Below are positions 7,625-14,299 of a DNA stretch of 25,741 bases, one piece after another. Made by a program: the position numbers and the translations under genes. The notes beneath the pieces were generated by a model. It was not told where the DNA came from. It made no database searches and worked only from the letters and a program-made list of their open reading frames with translations. The first letter of the stretch is position 1, and every line of letters begins with the position of its first letter. Origin of the DNA: CAYOMP01 sp964405075 (GTDB lineage: Bacteria > Bacillota > Clostridia > Lachnospirales > Lachnospiraceae); contig CAYOMP010000027.1 of assembly GCA_964405075.1 (NCBI GenBank), positions 1 to 25,741 of the forward strand. The letters are read 5' to 3'.

Positions 7625-8404
7625 ATGAATTATAAAAAATTAGTAGATTTGGCAATGCTTGCAGGAGAGGTTATGCTTCGAAATGGAGCTGAGACATATA
7701 GAGTGGAGGATACTATTAATAGAATATTGGACCAGTCTAATTTGTCGAGAAAGGAATCCTACGTTATTGCCACGGGAATAATGATAACCTTAGATGATCC
7801 TACCATAGAAGAAATAACTCTTGTAAAAAGGGTTAATTCCAGAAGTACTGATTTAAACAAAATAGCAAGAGTAAATGACGTTTCCAGAAGATTTTGTAAT
7901 GGCGAGTTTAATGTGGATGAAGCATATGAGCGATTAGAGATGATTTCTAAGGAAAAGAAGCAGTATGGAAGGATACTTAACAGTTTGGCAATTATCTTTA
8001 TTGTAGTTGGTTGTGCGGTAATGTTTGGTGGAACAATAGAAAGTGTGTTTATAGCATTATTTATTGGTATCGCTGAAGCTATAGCAATACTTATGTGCAA
8101 AACATTAAAAATGAATCCATTTATTTCAGATGTTTTGGTTTCTTTATTTACTGCGGCATTCATAATGTCCTGCCAAAATGCAGGATTTATTGTTGATGAA
8201 ACCAATATGCTCATAAGTGCTTCTATAATGCCGTTGGTGCCTGGAGTAGCTATTACCAATGCAGTTCGAGATACTTTGTATGGAGATTATGTTTCGGGCG
8301 TAGCAAGAATTCTGGAAGCCTTTGTTACAGCAGCAGCAGTAGCTATAGGTGTTGGTGCAGGAATTGCCATGGTGACAATTATTGCAGGAGGTAAATTTAT
8401 ATGA
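7625..8404 (+). CDS. ThrE/YjjP-type threonine/serine exporter, large subunit
   Basis: A 259-aa protein matching the N-terminal ThrE domain (PF06738; E. coli YjjP is about the same size). It starts with the typical LVDLAMLAGEVMLRNGAETYRVEDTI segment, a soluble part with a conserved GAET motif. About four to five membrane segments follow from residue 118 (LAIIFIVVGCAVMFGGTIES...). The family exports threonine/serine, or succinate for YjjPB; the substrate here is not deducible. It overlaps the next gene by ATGA (8401-8404), so the two halves are translationally coupled. In Corynebacterium the two domains are fused; here they are split, as in E. coli. Confidence 0.9.
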   Translation: MNYKKLVDLAMLAGEVMLRNGAETYRVEDTINRILDQSNLSRKESYVIATGIMITLDDPTIEEITLVKRVNSRSTDLNKIARVNDVSRRFCNGEFNVDEAYERLEMISKEKKQYGRILNSLAIIFIVVGCAVMFGGTIESVFIALFIGIAEAIAILMCKTLKMNPFISDVLVSLFTAAFIMSCQNAGFIVDETNMLISASIMPLVPGVAITNAVRDTLYGDYVSGVARILEAFVTAAAVAIGVGAGIAMVTIIAGGKFI

Positions 8405-8844
8405 TAATCCAAGTATTTTTTGCCTTTTTGGCAACATTAGGTTTTGCTATAATACTGAATATATCTAAGAAGTATTTGTTACCAACATCCAGTGTAGGTG
8501 CTTTTGCCTGGCTGGTATATATGCTTGGAATTAATCATGGATATGATAAAAGAATAGCTGTATTCTGGGCAGCATTTGGAGTGGCAATGTTAGCACATAT
8601 TTATGCCAGAGTAATAAAGGCACCGGTAACAGTATTTTTAATACCGGGAATATTTACATTGGTACCGGGAGATGGAATGTATAATATTGTGTATCAAATG
8701 ATGAGAGATAGTGATTTGGCAAGTTTCTACTTTTCGCATACAATCCAGACCGCAGGAATGATTGCATTTGGAATATTTGTGGCAGATTCTTTAGTTAGAA
8801 TACCTAAAGGAATTAGGTCACAACGCAATTTTGATAGAGACTAA
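8401..8844 (+). CDS. ThrE/YjjB-type threonine/serine exporter, small subunit
   Basis: A 147-aa integral membrane protein with about four to five hydrophobic segments and the FLIPGIFTLVPGDGMY motif of the second ThrE domain (PF12821; YjjB-like). It pairs with the preceding gene, whose stop it overlaps by 4 nt; both halves are needed in the known YjjPB system. The start ATG at 8401 is fixed by the overlap. No terminator directly follows. An 11-bp hairpin at 8938-8967 lies in the gap before the next gene but lacks a good T run. Confidence 0.9.
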   Translation: MIIQVFFAFLATLGFAIILNISKKYLLPTSSVGAFAWLVYMLGINHGYDKRIAVFWAAFGVAMLAHIYARVIKAPVTVFLIPGIFTLVPGDGMYNIVYQMMRDSDLASFYFSHTIQTAGMIAFGIFVADSLVRIPKGIRSQRNFDRD

Positions 8845-8937
8845 GTCGAAGAAGTAATACATGTAGTGTTTTTCTTAGTACCAACAGAAGATTTTGAAAT
8901 CTAATAATATATGTATTTTTTTATTATATGAAGCTGA

Positions 8938-8967
8938 TTTTCAAGACTTGAAATATAGTCTTGAAAA
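8938..8967. other. 11-bp hairpin in the spacer before the SDR gene
   Basis: TTTTCAAGACT at 8938-8948 pairs perfectly with AGTCTTGAAAA at 8957-8967 around an 8-nt loop. It is followed by CAAATTTTGG rather than a clean T run, so it is a weak terminator candidate or an operator. A loose -35/-10 pair (TTGAAA 8961, TAAATT 8983) begins in its right arm. Confidence 0.45.
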
Positions 8968-9004
8968 CAAATTTTGGAAAGATAAATTGAGGTTATATTG
9001 GAAA

Positions 9005-9751
9005 ATGGAAAAAAACATTGAACAACAGACTTGGCTGATTACAGGTGCATCCAGAGGGATTGGTAGAGCTATTGCCATATCCGCAGCCCAAAAGGGAGTA
9101 AGAAAAATAGTAATTACCTGTTCAAAATCAGTTGAAGAATTAGAAAAAGTGGCAGAAGAATTAAAAAACATAGGATGTGAAGTTTTAACTTTTGTAGGAA
9201 ATATGGGAGATTATACAAAAGTTTCTGAATTATTTGGAGTGATAAATGCAAGATTTGGTGGTGTTGATTGCTTAATTAATAATGCTGGTATTGCTCATAT
9301 TGGTTTATTATCAGATATGTCATATGAGGAATGGCATAGAATAATTAATATTAATTTGGACTCAGTATTTAATACATCAAAAATGGCTATTAAATATATG
9401 GTAAGCCAACAGTTTGGTAAAATAATAAATGTTTCTTCTGTGTGGGGAATATGTGGGGCTTCGTGTGAGGTAGCATATTCAGCATCAAAAGGTGGTGTTA
9501 ATGCTTTTACTAAGGCATTAGCTAAGGAGTTAGCACCAAGTAATGTTCAGGTAAATGCCATTGCCTTTGGTGTAATTGATACTGAAATGAATGGTCATTT
9601 GTCAAAAGAAGAAAAGGAAGAACTTGTTACTGAAATTCCGGCAGACAGAATGTGTACTCCTTGGGAGGCAGCAGAATTTGTCATTAGAATGGCAGAGAGT
9701 GAAGGCTATCTAACAGGACAGGTTATACAGTTTGATGGAGGATGGATATGA
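9005..9751 (+). CDS. Short-chain dehydrogenase/reductase, FabG-like
   Basis: A 248-aa classical SDR, the normal size for FabG-type 3-oxoacyl-ACP reductases. The Rossmann glycine motif GASRGIG is at 14-20, NNAG at 92-95, and the catalytic triad is S145, Y158 and K162 (YSASK), with the C-terminal GQVIQFDGGW. It reduces a carbonyl or oxidises an alcohol with NAD(P)H. Location away from fatty-acid genes means FabG function is only one option; the FabG-like name reflects similarity. A longer reading frame begins with TTG at 8894, but the extra 37 residues run through the 8938-8967 hairpin and precede the normal SDR start, so ATG 9005 is preferred. The ribosome site is weak (GAGG at about 8989). 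The stop overlaps the next start by ATGA. Confidence 0.88.
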   Translation: MEKNIEQQTWLITGASRGIGRAIAISAAQKGVRKIVITCSKSVEELEKVAEELKNIGCEVLTFVGNMGDYTKVSELFGVINARFGGVDCLINNAGIAHIGLLSDMSYEEWHRIININLDSVFNTSKMAIKYMVSQQFGKIINVSSVWGICGASCEVAYSASKGGVNAFTKALAKELAPSNVQVNAIAFGVIDTEMNGHLSKEEKEELVTEIPADRMCTPWEAAEFVIRMAESEGYLTGQVIQFDGGWI

Positions 9752-10278
9752 TTTATTTTACGTCGGATTTACATTTCTTTTGTAAAAGAAATCAGGTTGT
9801 TGGAAAGAGGCAATTTGATACGACACAGGAGAGAAATGAATTTTTAATAGAACAGTGGAACAGCGTTGTTTGTAATGAAGATGAAGTGTATATGTTAGGT
9901 GACATTTCTGATGGGTCAGCTAAAGATACAGAAAAACTTTTGAAAAGATTAAAGGGAAAGAAATATCTTATTACCGGCAATAATGAGAAATACATTAATG
10001 ATGAAGGCTTTGACAGAAGTATTTATGTATGGATTAAAGATTATTATGAATTACTTGAGTTGGATACTAAATTTGTATTATTTCATTTTCCTATAGAAGT
10101 ATGGTCGGGATATGGAAAAGATAGAATTCATCTTCATGGACATATGCATAGTCCTAAAGCCATCAATAAAGAAATAAGAAGATATGATGTGGGCGTTGAT
10201 GCACACGATGGTAAGCCAGCGTCGATTGAACATATAATGGCCTGTGTGGAAAAATTTCATAATAATTTAGAATGGTAA
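9748..10278 (+). CDS. Calcineurin-like metallophosphoesterase
   Basis: A 176-aa cytosolic phosphoesterase of the calcineurin-like fold. The metal-ligand motifs appear in order: SDLH (D7, H9), GD (D52), GNNE (N78/N79), H113 and GHMH (131-134). The substrate may be a phosphomonoester, cyclic nucleotide or nucleic acid; it is not predictable. The ATG at 9748 sits 6 nt after GGAGG (9737-9741) and overlaps the SDR stop by 4 nt, which suits translational coupling. An ATG at 9742 directly touches the ribosome site and is unlikely. It closes this gene group; no strong terminator follows in the 100 nt before the ylxM promoter. Confidence 0.88.
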   Translation: MIYFTSDLHFFCKRNQVVGKRQFDTTQERNEFLIEQWNSVVCNEDEVYMLGDISDGSAKDTEKLLKRLKGKKYLITGNNEKYINDEGFDRSIYVWIKDYYELLELDTKFVLFHFPIEVWSGYGKDRIHLHGHMHSPKAINKEIRRYDVGVDAHDGKPASIEHIMACVEKFHNNLEW

Positions 10279-10335
10279 AATGAGTATTTCTTTCATAATT
10301 AAGTAAAAATTAATTTGTGATTAAAGTTACATAAG

Positions 10336-10387
10336 ATTTTTTATACTTGGATAAAAAATAAAGGTGTCAAGAAAAAATACTTGACAC
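10336..10387. promoter_or_regulatory. Two adjacent inverted repeats upstream of and over the ylxM -35 box
   Basis: ATTTTTTAT/ATAAAAAAT (10336-10344 and 10351-10359, 6-nt loop) is followed by GTGTCAAG/CTTGACAC (10364-10371 and 10380-10387, 8-nt A-rich spacer). The right arm of the second repeat contains the TTGACA box at 10381. This may be an operator; alternatively the first repeat may serve as a weak terminator or AT-rich UP element. Confidence 0.45.
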
Positions 10388-10409
10388 ACTAAATGTTATG
10401 TTGTATTAT
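10381..10409 (+). promoter_or_regulatory. SigA-type promoter for ylxM-ffh
   Basis: TTGACA (10381-10386) and TATTAT (10404-10409) lie 17 nt apart, a near-perfect match. Transcription would start near 10416, only about 10 nt before the chosen ylxM start at 10426, so the leader is very short and just covers the AGGTGA ribosome site. Confidence 0.8.
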
Positions 10410-10425
10410 AGCAAAGGTGATTGAA

Positions 10426-10770
10426 ATGGAAGAGATTGTAGAACAGGCTTTGTTATATGACTTTTATGGTGAACTGCTCACTTCTCACCAAAAGCAAATA
10501 TATGAAGACTTTGTTTTAAATGATTTGTCACTTAGTGAAATTGCTCAGGAACAGGGAATAAGTAGGCAAGGCGTTCATGATTTAGTTAAGAGATGTAACA
10601 AAATTCTAGCTGAATATGAAGATAAGCTTCACTTGGTGCAAAAATTCATTGATACAAAGGAAAAAGTCAATACAATAAATGAATTGACAAATGAATTTGA
10701 AAAATCGAAAAATTTAGATATAGTAGATGAAATCAGAAATATTTCAAATGAAATATTAGAGAATTTCTAG
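10426..10770 (+). CDS. ylxM: YlxM/p13-like SRP-associated helix-turn-helix protein
   Basis: A 114-aa protein of the UPF0122 family. In Firmicutes and streptococci this protein is encoded next to ffh and stimulates the signal recognition particle. Residues 1-60 form a sigma-factor-like helix-turn-helix: YDFYGELLTSHQKQIYEDF, then LSLSEIAQEQGISRQGVHDLVKR. The rest is a Lys/Glu-rich helix. The start is the ATG at 10426 after AAAGGTG. An in-frame ATG at 10393 lies between the -35 and -10 boxes of the promoter and cannot be used from it. It is followed after 12 nt by ffh, the arrangement known from B. subtilis. Confidence 0.92.
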   Translation: MEEIVEQALLYDFYGELLTSHQKQIYEDFVLNDLSLSEIAQEQGISRQGVHDLVKRCNKILAEYEDKLHLVQKFIDTKEKVNTINELTNEFEKSKNLDIVDEIRNISNEILENF

Positions 10771-10782
10771 GAAGGGGCTAAC

Positions 10783-12126
10783 ATGGCTTTTGAAAGCTTA
10801 ACAGATAAACTACAAAATGTTTTCAAAAACTTAAGAAGCAAAGGTCGTTTAACAGAAGAAGATGTTAAGGCAGCTCTTAAAGAAGTAAAATTAGCTCTAT
10901 TAGAAGCAGATGTAAGCTTCAAGGTGGTTAAGCAGTTTATCAAAACTGTTCAGGAAAGAGCTATAGGACAGGATGTTTTACAGAGTTTGACTCCAGGTCA
11001 GATGGTTATCAAGATTGTTAATGAAGAAATGATTAACCTTATGGGGTCAGAAACAACAGAAATAGCACTTAAGGCTGGTAGCGAGATTACAGTTATTATG
11101 ATGGCAGGTCTTCAGGGTGCAGGTAAAACAACTACAACAGCAAAAATTGCAGGAAAGTTAAAACAAAAAGGTAAAAAGCCTTTACTTGTTGCCTGTGATA
11201 TATATAGACCAGCTGCTATACAGCAGTTGCAGATAAATGGTGAGAAGCAGGGCGTTGAAGTTTTCTCGATGGGAGATGGACATAAGCCAGTCAACATTGC
11301 AAAGGCAGCAGTTGAACATGCTTCAAAGAATGGATACAATGTAGTAATCCTTGATACAGCCGGTCGTCTTCACATAGATGAAGATATGATGAACGAGTTA
11401 GTAGAAATTAAAGAAAACGTAGATGTTCATCAGACAATATTGGTTGTAGATGCCATGACAGGACAGGATGCAGTAAATGTTGCAGGAATGTTCAATGAAC
11501 GTATCGGAATCGACGGAGTTATATTAACCAAGTTAGATGGTGATACAAGAGGTGGTGCGGCTCTTTCAATTAGAGCAGTTACCGGTAAGCCAATTCTTTA
11601 CATTGGTATGGGTGAAAAGCTTTCTGATTTAGAACAGTTTTACCCGGATAGAATGGCATCAAGAATCTTGGGTATGGGTGATATTTTAACACTTATTGAA
11701 AAGGCCCAGACAGATTTTGATGAAGAAAAGGCTAAGGAAATGGAGCAAAAGCTCAAAAAAGCTCAATTTGGATTTGATGACTTTTTGGAAAGTATGAATC
11801 AAATGAAAAAAATGGGTGGTTTAGCAGAGATTATGAAGATGCTTCCAGGAATGGGTGGTCAGATTAGTCCTGATATGATAGATGAAGGAGCAATGGCAAG
11901 AACAGAGGCTATTATCCTTTCAATGACACCAAAGGAAAGAAGTAATCCTGATATATTAAATCCTTCACGTAAGAGAAGAATTGCAGCAGGTGCAGGTGTT
12001 GATATTAGCGAGGTTAACAGACTGGTTAAACAGTTTGAACAGACTAGAAAGATGATGAAACAGATGCCTAATATGATGGGCGGTAAGATGATGGGTAAAA
12101 AGGGTAAGTTCAGACTTCCTTTTTAA
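10783..12126 (+). CDS. ffh: Signal recognition particle GTPase Ffh (SRP54)
   Basis: The protein subunit of SRP; it binds signal sequences of nascent chains and, with FtsY, delivers ribosomes to the Sec translocon. At 447 aa it has normal length. The N domain covers about 1-95. The G domain carries G1 GLQGAGKT at 109-116, DIYRPAAIQQL, G3 DTAGR at 191-195 and TKLDGDTRGG from 249. The Met-rich M domain (about 300-447) includes the SKRxxxAxG-type segment SRKRRIAAGAG that binds SRP RNA. A GGAAGGGG site precedes the ATG by a few bases. It is encoded between ylxM and rpsP as in Bacillus. No SRP RNA gene is seen in the window. Confidence 0.97.
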   Translation: MAFESLTDKLQNVFKNLRSKGRLTEEDVKAALKEVKLALLEADVSFKVVKQFIKTVQERAIGQDVLQSLTPGQMVIKIVNEEMINLMGSETTEIALKAGSEITVIMMAGLQGAGKTTTTAKIAGKLKQKGKKPLLVACDIYRPAAIQQLQINGEKQGVEVFSMGDGHKPVNIAKAAVEHASKNGYNVVILDTAGRLHIDEDMMNELVEIKENVDVHQTILVVDAMTGQDAVNVAGMFNERIGIDGVILTKLDGDTRGGAALSIRAVTGKPILYIGMGEKLSDLEQFYPDRMASRILGMGDILTLIEKAQTDFDEEKAKEMEQKLKKAQFGFDDFLESMNQMKKMGGLAEIMKMLPGMGGQISPDMIDEGAMARTEAIILSMTPKERSNPDILNPSRKRRIAAGAGVDISEVNRLVKQFEQTRKMMKQMPNMMGGKMMGKKGKFRLPF

Positions 12127-12161
12127 CATATAAGTAATATTTTTTCAGGAGGTGAAAATAA

Positions 12162-12407
12162 ATGGCAGTTAAGATCAGATTAAGAAGAATGGGACAGAAA
12201 AAAGCTCCTTTCTATAGAATAGTAGTTGCAGATTCTAGAGCTCCTAGAGACGGAAGATGTATCGAAGAAATCGGAACTTACGATCCAACTAAGAATCCAA
12301 GTGAATTCAAGGTTAACGAAGAATTAGCTAAAAAATGGTTAGCAAATGGTGCTCAGCCAACAGAAGTAGTTGGAAAGATTTTCAAAATGGCTGGTATTGA
12401 AAAATAA
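12162..12407 (+). CDS. rpsP: 30S ribosomal protein S16
   Basis: An 81-aa ribosomal protein of the small subunit body, needed for 30S assembly. The MAVKIRLRRMGQKKAPFYRIVVADSR start and the RDGRxIEEIGTYDP motif are diagnostic. A strong AGGAGGTGA site precedes it at about 12149. It follows ffh by 35 nt and precedes khpA by 20 nt, the conserved Firmicutes order. It should be among the most highly expressed genes here, which makes the terminator-like hairpins just after khpA relevant to the lower need for RimM and TrmD. Confidence 0.97.
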   Translation: MAVKIRLRRMGQKKAPFYRIVVADSRAPRDGRCIEEIGTYDPTKNPSEFKVNEELAKKWLANGAQPTEVVGKIFKMAGIEK

Positions 12408-12427
12408 TTTACTAGGAGGTATTGGAA

Positions 12428-12658
12428 ATGAAAGAACTTGTAGAAGTAATAGCTAAAGCATTAGTAGATAATCCAAATGAAGTTGTTGTTACGGAAACAG
12501 AAAAAGACGATTCTTTAGTCGTTGAGTTACGTGTAGCTGCAGACGACATGGGAAAAGTTATCGGAAAGCAAGGCCGTATAGCTAAGGCAATCCGTTCTGT
12601 TGTAAAAGCAGCTGCCTCTAAAGAAGATAAAAAAGTAGTAGTAGAAATTGTACAATAA
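12428..12658 (+). CDS. khpA: KhpA (YlqC) KH-domain RNA-binding protein
   Basis: A 76-aa single-KH-domain protein with the GXXG loop as IGKQGR in VIGKQGRIAKAIRSVV. KhpA homologues bind RNA, often with KhpB, and affect cell elongation and translation in streptococci and other Firmicutes. The ATG at 12428 is 8 nt after AGGAGG (12414-12419). A TTG at 12422 would also be in frame but is only 2 nt from the ribosome site. Position between rpsP and rimM is conserved. Two terminator-like hairpins follow within 75 nt. Confidence 0.93.
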   Translation: MKELVEVIAKALVDNPNEVVVTETEKDDSLVVELRVAADDMGKVIGKQGRIAKAIRSVVKAAASKEDKKVVVEIVQ

Positions 12659-12666
12659 CAGTTTAC

Positions 12667-12695
12667 AGGGCGGCATATAGCCGCCTTACTTTTTG
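12667..12695 (+). terminator. Terminator-like hairpin 1 after khpA
   Basis: GGCGGC-ATATA-GCCGCC (12669-12685), extended by a G-T and an A-T pair, followed by ACTTTTTG. It is GC-rich in an AT-rich region, so it should be very stable, and its T run starts 5 nt after the stem. Confidence 0.7.
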
Positions 12696-12705
12696 TTTAA
12701 GTGCG

Positions 12706-12730
12706 AAGAGTTTGCAAGCAAACTCTTTTT
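12706..12730 (+). terminator. Terminator-like hairpin 2, directly before the rimM ribosome site
   Basis: AAGAGTTTG-CAAG-CAAACTCTT (12706-12727), a perfect 9-bp stem running into T5 (12726-12730). The rimM ribosome site AAAGGA begins only 4 nt later, so no promoter fits between this hairpin and rimM. Confidence 0.75.
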
Positions 12731-12745
12731 ATGAAAGGAAAAAAT

Positions 12746-13252
12746 ATGGAAGATTTGTTACAGGTTGGAATAATTACGCAGACACATGGTATTCGTGGTG
12801 AAGTGAAAGTATTTCCTACAACTGATAATGTTAATAGATTTAAAAGATTAAAAGATGTAATCGTTGATACTGGTAAGGAAAAAATTAATCTTGAAGTTGA
12901 GGGTAGTAAGTTTTTTAAAAATATGGTTATCCTTAAATTTAAAGGTATTGATAATATAAATGATGTAGAAAAGTATAAACAGAAACCATTGTTAGTTACA
13001 AGAGAAAATGCGGTTCGTCTTAGAAAAGGAGAATATTTTATTGCTGATTTGATTGGGCTTAAAGTAATTCTTGAAGATGGCAGTGAATTTGGCGAAATGA
13101 AGGATGTATTAGAAACTGGTGCTAATGACGTTTATATTGTAATGCATGAAGGTAAGGAAGTATTATTACCAGCTATAAAGCAGTGCATCCTTGATATAAA
13201 TATTGAAGAAGGTTTTATGAAAGTGCATATTATGGAAGGATTGTTAGATTAA
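12746..13252 (+). CDS. rimM: Ribosome maturation factor RimM
   Basis: A 168-aa 16S rRNA-processing/30S maturation factor that binds S19 during head assembly. It has the N-terminal LLQVGIITQTHGIRGEVKVFP strand pattern and the PRC-barrel part KGEYFIADLIGLKVILEDGSEFGEMKDVLETGANDVYIV with the catalogue-typical GANDVY motif. The start at 12746 follows AAAGGA by 6 nt; ATG codons at 12731 and 12701 lie in or before hairpin 2 and lack ribosome sites. The stop overlaps the trmD start by one base (TAATG), which suits coupled translation. Confidence 0.94.
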   Translation: MEDLLQVGIITQTHGIRGEVKVFPTTDNVNRFKRLKDVIVDTGKEKINLEVEGSKFFKNMVILKFKGIDNINDVEKYKQKPLLVTRENAVRLRKGEYFIADLIGLKVILEDGSEFGEMKDVLETGANDVYIVMHEGKEVLLPAIKQCILDINIEEGFMKVHIMEGLLD

Positions 13253-13995
13253 TGAATTATCATGTGTTAACCCTGTTTCCAGAGATGGTAATGAATGGAT
13301 TAAATACTAGTATTATAGGCAGAGCTATTGAAAAAGAATTAATAACATTAGAGGCTATAAATATTAGAGACTATACAACTAATAAACATGGTAAGGTTGA
13401 TGATTATCCTTATGGCGGAGGTGCAGGTATGGTTATGCAGGCACAGCCTGTATATGATGCTTACAAGTCTGTGGAAACAAAGATTGGCAAGAAACCCAGA
13501 GTGATTTTTATGACACCACAGGGGCAGACATTTAATCAGAAGATAGCGCAGGAACTGGCTGAGGAGGAAGATTTAGTATTCTTATGTGGACATTATGAGG
13601 GCATAGATGAAAGAGTATTAGAAGAGATTGTTACCGACAATTTGTCAATAGGCGACTATGTTCTAACTGGTGGTGAATTACCGGCGATGGTAATGATAGA
13701 TGCCATATCTAGATTGGTTCCAGGAGTACTTAATAATGATGTGTCTGCTGAATTTGAATCATTTCATGATAATTTGCTGGAATATCCTCAGTATAGTCGT
13801 CCTGTTGAATGGATGGGTAAGAAGGTGCCAGATATTTTATTGTCAGGACATCATGCAAATGTTGAAAAATGGAGAAGAGAACAATCCTTACTTAGAACAA
13901 TTGAAAGAAGACCTGATTTAATGAAAGATGCAGTGCTGGATAAAAATGATAGAAAATTCCTAAGAAACAATGGCATTGATGTAGAAAAGTTATAA
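13252..13995 (+). CDS. trmD: tRNA (guanine37-N1)-methyltransferase TrmD
   Basis: A 247-aa SPOUT methyltransferase that methylates G37 of tRNAs reading CNN codons and prevents +1 frameshifting. The trefoil-knot SAM site is visible as LCGHYEGIDERV and LSIGDYVLTGGELPAMVMIDA. The N-terminal NYHVLTLFPEM and the GGGAGMVMQAQP segment with PYGGGAGM are also diagnostic. It is coupled to rimM by TAATG. In B. subtilis rplS follows directly; here 3.4 kb with guanine deaminase and a membrane protein intervene, starting with a structured repeat. Confidence 0.96.
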   Translation: MNYHVLTLFPEMVMNGLNTSIIGRAIEKELITLEAINIRDYTTNKHGKVDDYPYGGGAGMVMQAQPVYDAYKSVETKIGKKPRVIFMTPQGQTFNQKIAQELAEEEDLVFLCGHYEGIDERVLEEIVTDNLSIGDYVLTGGELPAMVMIDAISRLVPGVLNNDVSAEFESFHDNLLEYPQYSRPVEWMGKKVPDILLSGHHANVEKWRREQSLLRTIERRPDLMKDAVLDKNDRKFLRNNGIDVEKL

Positions 13996-14023
13996 ATGAC
14001 CGAGCTCTTTAGAGCAAGGGATG

Positions 14024-14046
14024 CTTCTTGTCCGAAGGGCAAGAAG
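14024..14046. other. 10-bp hairpin after trmD
   Basis: CTTCTTGTCC-GAA-GGGCAAGAAG pairs over 10 bp with one G-T. No T run follows (AGGGTTAATA), so it is not a standard terminator. It lies 32 nt upstream of the structured repeat at 14078. Confidence 0.45.
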
Positions 14047-14077
14047 AGGGTTAATAAAGATACAAGAAACTTTGAAG

Positions 14078-14163
14078 TTTTTCTGGCGCGATACCGACAA
14101 AATCAAAGAGTGCGACAGCACGACAGATACAAAGTATCTGTATTTTGGAGGCAAAAGAAATAG
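14078..14163 (+). repeat. 86-bp structured repeat, copy A (putative RNA element)
   Basis: 79 of 86 positions match copy B at 18632-18717, with no gaps. The plus strand can form a three-way junction. The outer helix is CAAAAT (14098-14103) with ATTTTG (14142-14147), extended through tandem G-A/A-G oppositions to C94-G151 and C95-G150. Inside are GTGC-GACA-GCAC (14110-14121) and CAGATAC-AAA-GTATCTG (14124-14140). All differences from copy B are compatible with this fold. It lies between trmD and the guanine deaminase promoter. Function is unknown. Confidence 0.8.
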
Positions 14164-14218
14164 TAACTTATAAATAGATGTTGATAAATTATATTTAATT
14201 ATAAGTAGACATATGATA

Positions 14219-14248
14219 TTGACAGGTTGGATTGGTATATGTATAATG
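14219..14248 (+). promoter_or_regulatory. Consensus SigA promoter of guanine deaminase
   Basis: TTGACA (14219-14224) and TATAAT (14243-14248) are separated by exactly 17 nt, a perfect consensus pair. The start point would be near 14255. Confidence 0.85.
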
Positions 14249-14265
14249 CTGTCCGGTTAAAATAT

Positions 14266-14299
14266 AAGGAGCAGAGGACAAAAATGTTTTCTGCTTCTT
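14266..14299 (+). promoter_or_regulatory. Hairpin that could hide the guanine deaminase ribosome site
   Basis: AAGGAGCAGA (14266-14275) pairs with TCTGCTTCTT (14290-14299) over 10 bp with one G-T. It encloses AGAGGA's remainder and the ATG at 14284 in a 14-nt loop. The AAGGAG core is in the stem, so folding would hinder translation. Confidence 0.45.

Noticed and set aside
14164..14283. A purine riboswitch before guanine deaminase.
   Set aside because: The conserved purine riboswitch core and loop motifs are not seen, and the promoter leaves only about 30 nt of leader.
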